Source of the DNA: a bacterium
GTDB taxonomy: Bacteria > Pseudomonadota > Gammaproteobacteria > Burkholderiales > Burkholderiaceae_C
DNA: 6,574 nucleotides
NCBI GenBank assembly: GCA_030824095.1
Contig: JAVBYK010000245.1
Coordinates: 1-6,574 of the forward strand
Direction: 5' to 3'
Position 1 is the first letter of the stretch. Each line of letters starts with the position of its first letter. The translations under genes were made by a program, and so were the position numbers. Of the stretch, positions 1-5,462 are shown one piece after another. The notes under the pieces are model-generated. The model ran no database searches, was not told the origin of the DNA, and saw nothing but the letters and a program-made list of their open reading frames with translations.

Positions 1-615
1 TCAGGATTTGCCAGCGCGGGACTTGGCCTGTGCCACGCAGCTTGCTTTGGCCGGACCGGCCAGCGCATCACACCGCTCCAACTCAACCTTGTACTGCGCA
101 TCCACCTTGTCTGCGGCAGCCTCGTTGCGCGCTTCACCCACCTTCTCAGCCGCGGTGCTCGTGGCCTTGTTGGTGTCCTTGCGCGCATCGGAATTGGCTT
201 CGGTCGTCTTCAATTGCAGCTTGGCGTCGGCCTTGGCTGCGGTCTCACCCGCCTTGGCTTCCTTGATGCAGACATCCTTGGGATTGCCAGCCAAATCCTG
301 GCACTTCTGCTTGGCCAGATCGTAGGCGGCTTCTGCCTTGGCGTCGCGGACCTTGCGGTCGGCATTGGCTGAGGGCTTGTTGCGTGCATCAATTTCTGCC
401 TGGGCGGACTTCTCGTTGCCCTTGGCTTCGACCACACAGATCTTCTTGGCATTGCCGGACAGGGAGTCACAGGCGACCTTGGCTGCCTTGTAGTCTTTTT
501 CCACGCCGTCGCGCGCCATTTTCAGGTCAGGCTTGGTCATGGTTTGGGCATGGGCCGCAAGGCCAAAGCCCAGCACCATTGCGAAGGCCAGGCTGTTCAG
601 GGGGTGTAATTTCAT
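1..615 (-). CDS. Exported alanine/lysine-rich protein with three Cys-pair repeats
   Basis: A 204-residue protein whose stop codon is the first three bases of the window, so the gene is complete. The ATG at 615 is preferred over the in-frame ATG at 636 because it directly follows an AAGGAA ribosome site and opens a clean signal peptide (hydrophobic residues 9-21, likely cleavage after AHA at 23). The mature protein is rich in Ala, Lys, Asp and Glu and looks helical. It holds three copies of a Y-x6-C-x10-C motif: Y42/C49/C60, Y98/C105/C116 and Y175/C182/C193. Each has a core like C-[DQ]-x-L-[AS]-G-x-x-K-x-x-C followed by a short stretch ending AK. All six cysteines are paired, which suggests disulfides in the periplasm. 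Proteins of this composition are often labelled TolA-like, but there is no TolA membrane anchor or TolA C-terminal domain, so I give no function. It lies 36 bases after the OmpA porin and is probably co-transcribed with it. Confidence 0.85.
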   Translation of the reverse strand: MKLHPLNSLAFAMVLGFGLAAHAQTMTKPDLKMARDGVEKDYKAAKVACDSLSGNAKKICVVEAKGNEKSAQAEIDARNKPSANADRKVRDAKAEAAYDLAKQKCQDLAGNPKDVCIKEAKAGETAAKADAKLQLKTTEANSDARKDTNKATSTAAEKVGEARNEAAADKVDAQYKVELERCDALAGPAKASCVAQAKSRAGKS

Positions 616-619
616 GGTG

Positions 620-625
620 TTCCTT
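620..625 (-). promoter_or_regulatory. Ribosome binding site AAGGAA
   Basis: On the minus strand AAGGAA lies four bases before the ATG at 615. It selects that start over the upstream in-frame ATG at 636, which has no comparable site and would place seven polar residues before the signal peptide. Confidence 0.65.
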
Positions 626-651
626 GGGGGTTGCAATTGGGGTGGGATGGA

Positions 652-1797
652 TTAACGTTCACCGGTGACTTCAACATCGACCCGGCGATCAGGCTGCAGG
701 CAGGCGATCAGGGCCTTGGTGGCGCTTGTTCCCTTGCAGTCGGCACTGTTGGTGACCGGCTTGCTTTCGCCATGACCCATGGCGCGGATCTTCGCCGGCT
801 CGATTCCAGCGCCGGAAACCAGATAGGCCTTGACTGCATCCGCGCGCTCTTCGGAGAGCTTCTGGTTGTAGGCGGTAGAGCCCAGCCGGTCGGTGTGACC
901 TTCGACCGAGATCATGCTGAAACGCGTACCGCGCAGCTTCCCGGCAAACTCGTTCAGAGCGGACTTGCCGTCGGCACTGATGACAGCCTTGTCAAACGAA
1001 AAGAGCGAGTCCGCAGAGAACTGGACTGTTTGCAGCGGTGCCACCGGAACAGGCTGCGGTGGCGGTGGAGCGACCACCATCGGCTGAGGGGGTGGAGGAG
1101 GCGGTGCCACGTAGGCTGGCGCCTGAGCGACCACCACGGGTTTGGGCGTGGAGCGCCCAAACGGGAACACCAATGAAACGGAGAACAGGTTCACGTCGCC
1201 GTTGTTTCCCAATCCATCCTTGACACGGTAGCGCTCTGCCTCTCCCCGCACCAGGACGGAAGGCGAGATTTCGTACTGCAGACCCAGCCCGACCTTCATG
1301 TTGTTGGCGCGCTGGCTGTTGTCGACCGACGCATACGCCGGCAATCCAGGACCACTGAATGCATCACGCGTCATGGCATGCTGGACTCCCAGGCGGGCCA
1401 GTGCGGTCCACTTTGCGCTCAATGGCATGGTGCCCACCAGATCCAGATTCAGTCCCTCGACCTCGTAGCGGCCGTTCATGGTGCCGCCAGGCAGCGCGGT
1501 CGAATAGGAAAACTTTCCCAGATTGAAGTAGCCGCCTTCCAGCGCGAAGTTGGGTGTCAACTGGTATCCACCGAACAGCTTGTAGGCAGTGTCCTGTGTC
1601 TCGTTCCAGTAGGAGCTGGGAGCGTTCTGCGTGCGCAACAGGCTGTTGGTGGTGAGCCGGTCATCGATCTGGGAATGCGACTGGCCCGCCGAGAGGCCCC
1701 AGTAGTAGAACGTGTTGTCCTGCGCAAACGCAGATGCCGTCATGACAGCTCCGAGACTGGCAACGCCAAGCAATTGCAGTGGCCTGATTGATTTCAT
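652..1797 (-). CDS. OmpA-family outer-membrane porin
   Basis: A 381-residue protein with classical OmpA architecture, linking the outer membrane to peptidoglycan. Residues 1-25 are a signal peptide (cleavage after AFA). Residues about 27-213 form an OmpA-like barrel of alternating, aromatic-ended strands closing with VFPF. Residues about 214-256 are a proline-rich hinge with two polyproline runs. Residues 257-381 are the OmpA C-terminal peptidoglycan-binding domain. In that domain GHTD (D303) and LSEER (R318) sit 15 residues apart, matching the pair that binds diaminopimelate in characterised OmpA proteins. C354 and C366 flank an insertion before PDRRV, like the disulfide of E. coli OmpA. The ATG at 1797 is chosen because it begins the signal peptide and follows AAAGAA; the open frame continues to an ATG at 1962, but those 55 residues look non-coding. 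It is divergent from the lipoprotein and TPS genes. No symbol is given because Burkholderiales carry several OmpA paralogues. Confidence 0.93.
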   Translation of the reverse strand: MKSIRPLQLLGVASLGAVMTASAFAQDNTFYYWGLSAGQSHSQIDDRLTTNSLLRTQNAPSSYWNETQDTAYKLFGGYQLTPNFALEGGYFNLGKFSYSTALPGGTMNGRYEVEGLNLDLVGTMPLSAKWTALARLGVQHAMTRDAFSGPGLPAYASVDNSQRANNMKVGLGLQYEISPSVLVRGEAERYRVKDGLGNNGDVNLFSVSLVFPFGRSTPKPVVVAQAPAYVAPPPPPPQPMVVAPPPPQPVPVAPLQTVQFSADSLFSFDKAVISADGKSALNEFAGKLRGTRFSMISVEGHTDRLGSTAYNQKLSEERADAVKAYLVSGAGIEPAKIRAMGHGESKPVTNSADCKGTSATKALIACLQPDRRVDVEVTGER

Positions 1798-1868
1798 AGG
1801 GTTCTTTCGAGATGAAGTGAAGGGTGGGGACACAGAGGCGATGTTCGGACTGCGACGGTGCCTGGTCA

Positions 1869-1891
1869 GTGCGCCACTGCACATAGGCAAG
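1869..1891. repeat. Direct repeat copy 1 (candidate operator)
   Basis: The first of two copies of a 23-bp sequence beginning GTGCGCCACTGCACA; 21 of 23 positions match the second copy, including the first 15. In this copy the left end extends into a perfect inverted repeat, CAGTG-CGC-CACTG, at 1867-1879, the kind of symmetry bound by a dimeric regulator. No known regulator consensus is assigned. Confidence 0.6.
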
Positions 1892-1948
1892 GCACGCGCG
1901 CAGCGCTGTGGTTTCGCCGCGCCAGTGGTCCCCGGCGTTGCGGTGTTG

Positions 1949-1971
1949 GTGCGCCACTGCACAGACGCAAG
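1949..1971. repeat. Direct repeat copy 2 (candidate operator)
   Basis: The second copy, 80 bp downstream of the first and in the same orientation. The first 15 bases are identical, then two mismatches, then GCAAG again. The inverted symmetry is weaker here (GTG-CGC-CAC core only). It starts about 100 bases before the rightward lipoprotein start, while copy 1 starts about 70 bases before the leftward ompA start, so each copy is close to one of the divergent genes. Confidence 0.6.
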
Positions 1972-2046
1972 CCGTCCAAAACACTACAACCGGGAGGTCC
2001 CTGGCACGACGTCGCCAGTCGAACACCCCTCAAACGAAAGTTGAAT

Positions 2047-2427
2047 ATGAATACACCCCGATACCGGCTCATGTACGCCTGCATGGCAGGCGCCCTGGCA
2101 TTGAGCGCATGCAGCAGCAGCCTCAAAACGCCCGCCACCGCCGACGTGGCCGTCTCGCAGGCGGCTGTGGAGAGTGCGGTCCGCGCCGACGGAACCGAGT
2201 TTGCGCCAGCAGACATGCAGGCCGCCCGTGACAAGCTGGCACTTGCCAAGAAGGCCCTCGCCGCAAAGGACTACAAGGCGGCAACCGACTACGCCACCCA
2301 AGCACAGGCGGATGCGAAGCTGGCCCAGGCCAAGGCCGGATCAGCCAAGTCACAGGCCGTCGCAGAGACCCTGCAAGAGGACATTCGCGTACTGCGGGTC
2401 GAACTTGACCGCGCCAGAACCCAATAA
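2047..2427 (+). CDS. DUF4398-type outer-membrane lipoprotein
   Basis: A 126-residue lipoprotein. The N-terminus has basic residues, a hydrophobic stretch (9-19) and the lipobox LSAC with the lipidated cysteine at C22. Ser follows the cysteine rather than Asp, which predicts Lol sorting to the outer membrane. Residues about 31-105 resemble DUF4398: an Ala-rich helical hairpin with AP at 54-55, a helix of spaced Ala/Leu/Lys, then KDYKAAT and a second Ala-rich helix. The tail (about 106-126) continues as a probable coiled coil. The start is fixed by the signal peptide; GAAAG six bases upstream is only a weak ribosome site. The stop is 19 bases before the next gene, which carries a related N-terminal region, so the two are very probably translated together. 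DUF4398 has no established biochemical function; a structural or partner-binding role in the periplasm is inference. Confidence 0.88.
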   Translation: MNTPRYRLMYACMAGALALSACSSSLKTPATADVAVSQAAVESAVRADGTEFAPADMQAARDKLALAKKALAAKDYKAATDYATQAQADAKLAQAKAGSAKSQAVAETLQEDIRVLRVELDRARTQ

Positions 2428-2446
2428 ACCCACCAAGGCACCCACC

Positions 2447-3379
2447 ATGAAAACCTACCGAAATACGACACTCGCGGCCTGCGTACTCCTGATGCTGGGG
2501 GCGTGCGCAAGCGGCCCTACATCCACCGGTCTGCTGGAGCAGACCCGCATGGACTACGCACAGGCGCAGGGAAACCCGAAGATCGCAACCTATGCCGCAC
2601 TGGAAATGCAGTCAGCAACCCAGGCCATGGCTGCCGCCAACACCGCTGCCAACAAGCATGAAAGCATCGGGGAGCTGGACAAGCTGGCCTATCTGGCCAA
2701 GCAGAAGATTGCCCTGGCCAATGAAGTGGCCAGCCGCAAATCCGCGGAGTCCGACATCGCCAATTCGGCAGCCGTGCGTGACCAGGTTCGCCTGGAGCAG
2801 CGAACGCTGGAAGCCGACCAGGCCCGCATGAAGACCCAGGATGCACAGCGCGCGGAGCAAGCCGCACGCAACGCCGCAACGCTGGCGACGCAGCAAAAGG
2901 AGCTCGCCCAGGTCGCTACGGCCGATGCACAAAGGCAAGCGGAGGAGGCCCGCGCACGCAATGCTGCGCTGGAAGAGCAACTGGCGACACTGGCCGCCAA
3001 GAAGACGGCGCGCGGACTGGTCATCACCCTGGGAGACGTTCTGTTTGGAACCGATCTTGCCCGCCTGAATGGGCAGGGCATGCAGATGGCACAACGCTTG
3101 GCCAACGTACTGCAAGCCAACCCGACACGCACCGTACTGATTGAAGGCTTCGCCGACAGCACCGGTACTGCCGAACACAACCAGGCCTTGTCGGAGCGCC
3201 GAGCCATCGCCGTGCGCAGTGCGCTGCTGGAACTCGGCGTGGCCGGTGAGCGCGTGGCATTTCGTGGCTATGGCGAGTCCATGCCTGTTGCGGCCAACGA
3301 CACCGCGCAGAACCGCCAGTTGAACCGCCGTGTGGAAATTGTTCTATCGGACGAACGCGGCGTGGTCAGCCCGCGCTGA
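2447..3379 (+). CDS. OmpA-domain lipoprotein with DUF4398-like, coiled-coil N-terminus
   Basis: A 310-residue peptidoglycan-associated lipoprotein. Lipobox LGAC ends at C20 and is followed by Ala, predicting outer-membrane placement. Residues about 28-100 are Ala-rich helices resembling DUF4398 and the preceding gene product. Residues about 100-185 are a long charged coiled coil rich in Ala, Gln, Arg and Glu. Residues about 188-305 are an OmpA-like peptidoglycan-binding domain: VLFGTDLARL strand/helix, GFADSTG (D237), LSERR (R252, 15 residues after D237), GYGES, and the closing NRRVEIVL. The fold is of the YiaD/Pal/OmpA C-terminal type, but the long coiled coil makes it much longer than Pal. 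The ATG at 2447 follows AAGG eight bases upstream and opens the signal peptide; the frame is open back to 2174 but that part overlaps the previous gene. It should tether the outer membrane to the cell wall. It lies 19 bases before the next gene. Confidence 0.92.
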   Translation: MKTYRNTTLAACVLLMLGACASGPTSTGLLEQTRMDYAQAQGNPKIATYAALEMQSATQAMAAANTAANKHESIGELDKLAYLAKQKIALANEVASRKSAESDIANSAAVRDQVRLEQRTLEADQARMKTQDAQRAEQAARNAATLATQQKELAQVATADAQRQAEEARARNAALEEQLATLAAKKTARGLVITLGDVLFGTDLARLNGQGMQMAQRLANVLQANPTRTVLIEGFADSTGTAEHNQALSERRAIAVRSALLELGVAGERVAFRGYGESMPVAANDTAQNRQLNRRVEIVLSDERGVVSPR

Positions 3380-3384
3380 CAGCC

Positions 3385-3390
3385 GAGAGG
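3385..3390 (+). promoter_or_regulatory. Ribosome binding site GAGAGG
   Basis: GAGAGG lies eight bases before the ATG at 3399 and decides the start of the small unknown gene. The longer in-frame candidate at 3330 overlaps the end of the OmpA-domain lipoprotein gene and has no such site. Confidence 0.6.
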
Positions 3391-3398
3391 TTCCCGCA

Positions 3399-3671
3399 AT
3401 GCCTGCCGCTCCGGCTGTCGGACTTAAAAGCAGTCCCGACTACCAGACGGTCGTGGCTGCGTTTCCACGGATCGCCCAGAAGATCGACGTCTTTTGGGGG
3501 TATCCGGAGCTGGTTGCCTATCTGCGGGAACTCCAACGCGGCTCGGATGACCGCTCCATGGAAGGGTTTCCTGCTGATGTGCTGTTCGCCATCCACCAAT
3601 TGGCAGCACTTCACGACCAACTCTTCCCGCTCCTGGCACAGCCATACGGAGACATCTGGGGCACAAATTGA
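3399..3671 (+). CDS. Small protein of unknown function in envelope/TPS operon
   Basis: A 90-residue protein that I do not recognise. The ATG at 3399 has a GAGAGG site eight bases upstream and begins 19 bases after the preceding stop. There is no signal peptide, membrane segment or cysteine, so the product should stay in the cytoplasm, unlike all its neighbours. After a flexible start (1-12) the chain looks mainly helical: a helix ending near 30, the aromatic stretch VFWGYPEL (31-38), a helix with YLRELQRG, an acidic turn, then a Leu/His/Ala-rich helix (60-80) and the tail YGDIWGTN. The 19-base gap behind it and 99 bases ahead place it in the same transcript as the OmpA lipoprotein and possibly the TPS genes. 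It could be a regulatory or accessory protein, but nothing in the sequence shows this. The steady codon use and good ribosome site support it as a real gene. Confidence 0.75.
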   Translation: MPAAPAVGLKSSPDYQTVVAAFPRIAQKIDVFWGYPELVAYLRELQRGSDDRSMEGFPADVLFAIHQLAALHDQLFPLLAQPYGDIWGTN

Positions 3672-3770
3672 GGGGAGTCAGCGTGTGCCACCGCACCGAC
3701 AGATTTCCCCCCGATTTGCACACTGGCACATGGCCAGAAGTGTCTCGCCAGCAATTTAGGAGAGTGAGCC
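3672..3770 (+). promoter_or_regulatory. 99-base gap before tpsB-like gene
   Basis: This is the longest gap within the rightward series. It holds an inverted repeat of seven bases, TGTGCCA (3684-3690) and TGGCACA (3724-3730), separated by 33 bases, and no T-run after it, so it does not look like an intrinsic terminator. A separate promoter for the TPS pair is possible here, but I see no convincing one. The last 13 bases carry the ribosome site. Confidence 0.35.
3758..3764 (+). promoter_or_regulatory. Strong ribosome binding site AGGAGAG
   Basis: AGGAGAG lies six bases before the ATG at 3771. It is the closest match to the anti-Shine-Dalgarno complement among the genes here and fixes the transporter start. 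Confidence 0.7.
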
Positions 3771-5438
3771 ATGTCAAAACGATTAATCTTCCCATGGGCG
3801 CTCATGGTTCTGGGCTGCAACGCCCTTGCACAGGCTTTGCCCAATGCCGGCAGCGAATTGCACCAGATCCCTGCCACCCCAGTACCCCGGAATGCGCAAC
3901 CCCGCCTGGAGCTGAAACCACCCAGTAGCCAAACCCGTTCTGAACCCGCAGGGACCCAGATGACGGTCATGCAGTTGCGGATAACAGGCGCGCAGGTCTA
4001 CCCCGAACAGGACCTGCTGGCACTGACAGGATTTCAACCGGGCAGTCTGCTGACGCTTCAGGACCTGCGGGGCATGGCCCTCACCATCGCAGCACACTAC
4101 CACCGCAACGGCTACTTTGCCACCCAGGTGTTTCTGCCAGCGCAGGACATTGTGGCAGGCGTCGTCGCCATTGAAGTCATGGAAGGCCGCTATGGCAGCA
4201 TCCACCTGAACAACCAGACGAATGTCTCCGATGGCCTTGCCAACGGCCTGCTGGAGGGGCTGCACAGTGGCGACGTGATCGCGGCCGGACCCCTGGAAAA
4301 TCGCTTGCTGCTGCTCTCGGACCTGCCCGGCGTGACGGTACGGTCCACACTGGTCCCAGGCTCCGCCATCGGGACATCGGATCTGAATGTGGATCTGATG
4401 CCAGGGCCAAGCGTCAGCGGCAGCATCGATGCGGACAACGCCGGCAATCGCTACACCGGTGAAAACAGGCTGGGCGCAACCATCAACCTGAATGAGCTGA
4501 CGGGTCATGGCGACGTCGCCACCTTGCGCATGTTGACAACCGGGCCGGGCCTTCACTACGCGCGAGCGGCCTATCAAATGCAGTTCGGCAAGGCCAGCGC
4601 CGGCGTTGCCTACAGCAGCCTGGGCTACGTGCTGGGCCAGGAGTTTGAAACTCTGCATGCCAACGGAACGGCACGGGTTGCCAGCGCCTTTGCCAGCTAC
4701 CCACTGATCCGGTCGCGCAACCAGAACCTGCGCGTCGGTCTCAATTTCGATGCCAAGACATTTCAGGACCGGGTCGATGCGACCGGTTCCGTGGCCGACA
4801 AGACCGCTGATTTCTGGACCGCCAGCCTGAGTGGCGACCAGTCAGACAGCCTTGGCGCTGGTGGAATGACCGCCTACTCTCTGGCCTTGAGCAGCGGCAA
4901 TGTCGATCTGAAGACTCCGTCGGTGTGGGCCGATGACCAATTGACCGCGCGGTCCGGCGGGCACTTCGACAAACTGGGCTTCAGCCTCATGCGCCTGCAA
5001 AACGTGACCAACTCCCTGTCGATCTACGCAGCGGTCAGTGGGCAGGTAGCCTCCAAAAATCTGGATGTCTCAGAAAAAATGGACCTTGGTGGCATGTATG
5101 GCGTGCGTGCCTACCCCCAGGGTGAGGCGTCTGCCGATGAGGGCTACCTGGTGACGCTGGAGGCGCGCCTGCGCTTGCCCGTTCTTGCAGACGACAGTAC
5201 CAGCCAGGTGCAATTGGTGGGCTTTGTCGATGGCGGAACCGTCACGCTGAACCGAAACCCCTGGACCACGGGACCCAACACACGAACACTGAGCGGAGCG
5301 GGCGTGGGCCTGGTCTGGTCGGACAGCAACAACTTCATGGTCCGAGTCTATTACGCACGCAAGCTGGGCACAGAGTCAGCCACATCCGCGCCGGATGCAT
5401 CGGGACGATTCTGGATACAGGCTGTGAAGTACTTCTGA
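3771..5438 (+). CDS. TpsB/FhaC/ShlB-family two-partner secretion outer-membrane transporter
   Basis: A 555-residue Omp85-superfamily transporter, a usual length for TpsB proteins, which moves an unfolded TpsA partner across the outer membrane. Residues 1-22 are the signal peptide (AQA cleavage site); about 23-64 are a proline-rich stretch where FhaC has its plug helix and linker. Residues about 65-141 form POTRA 1 (LRITGA, then GYFATQVFLP and VMEGRYG) and about 142-212 POTRA 2, which dock the TPS domain. The barrel starts near DADNAGNRYTGENR (220-233) and runs to the terminal Phe of VKYF, the usual outer-membrane insertion signal. The loop-6 motif, normally VRGY, reads VRAY (445-448) in VRAYPQGE, keeping the key Arg446. 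The FxDxG strand motif is FVDGG (485-489). The ATG follows AGGAGAG by six bases, the strongest ribosome site in the window. The gene is 24 bases upstream of its presumed TpsA substrate. Confidence 0.95.
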   Translation: MSKRLIFPWALMVLGCNALAQALPNAGSELHQIPATPVPRNAQPRLELKPPSSQTRSEPAGTQMTVMQLRITGAQVYPEQDLLALTGFQPGSLLTLQDLRGMALTIAAHYHRNGYFATQVFLPAQDIVAGVVAIEVMEGRYGSIHLNNQTNVSDGLANGLLEGLHSGDVIAAGPLENRLLLLSDLPGVTVRSTLVPGSAIGTSDLNVDLMPGPSVSGSIDADNAGNRYTGENRLGATINLNELTGHGDVATLRMLTTGPGLHYARAAYQMQFGKASAGVAYSSLGYVLGQEFETLHANGTARVASAFASYPLIRSRNQNLRVGLNFDAKTFQDRVDATGSVADKTADFWTASLSGDQSDSLGAGGMTAYSLALSSGNVDLKTPSVWADDQLTARSGGHFDKLGFSLMRLQNVTNSLSIYAAVSGQVASKNLDVSEKMDLGGMYGVRAYPQGEASADEGYLVTLEARLRLPVLADDSTSQVQLVGFVDGGTVTLNRNPWTTGPNTRTLSGAGVGLVWSDSNNFMVRVYYARKLGTESATSAPDASGRFWIQAVKYF

Positions 5439-5462
5439 TCTTAGAAAAACTGGATGGACACC

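Larger units (their letters stand above)
1798..2046. promoter_or_regulatory. Divergent intergenic control region
   Basis: This 249-base stretch separates the leftward ompA-type gene from the rightward lipoprotein/TPS genes and must hold promoters for at least the two proximal genes. I could not find a convincing -35/-10 pair with normal spacing on either strand, so I do not mark promoters. Open frames from both sides cross it, but they lack ribosome sites and export signals at their starts. The clearest structure is a near-exact 23-bp direct repeat, listed separately. Confidence 0.7.

Noticed and set aside
1066..1135. Proline-codon-rich stretch in ompA as a simple-sequence phase-variation tract
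   Set aside because: It encodes the normal proline-rich hinge of OmpA proteins, and the nucleotide runs are short and irregular rather than a long uniform slippage tract.
1798..1962. 55-residue N-terminal extension of the OmpA porin from an ATG at 1962
   Set aside because: It would put a polar, basic stretch before a perfect signal peptide and runs through the repeat-bearing control region. The ATG at 1797 has a ribosome site.
1858..2046. Upstream extension of the DUF4398 lipoprotein from an ATG at 1858
   Set aside because: It would bury the lipoprotein signal peptide 63 residues into the chain; the lipobox requires a start at 2047.
2612..3207. Overlapping antisense open frames of 188 and 172 codons opposite the OmpA-domain lipoprotein
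   Set aside because: The sense strand encodes a clear lipoprotein with coiled coil and OmpA domain. The antisense frames are compositional shadows of its Ala/Gln/Arg-rich codons.
3684..3730. TGTGCCA/TGGCACA inverted repeat as a transcription terminator
   Set aside because: The stem is only seven pairs, the loop is 33 bases, and there is no T-run after it.
3783..4658. Long antisense open frame (291 codons) opposite the tpsB gene
   Set aside because: It overlaps the signal peptide, POTRA domains and first barrel strands of TpsB, and its own translation shows no family features.
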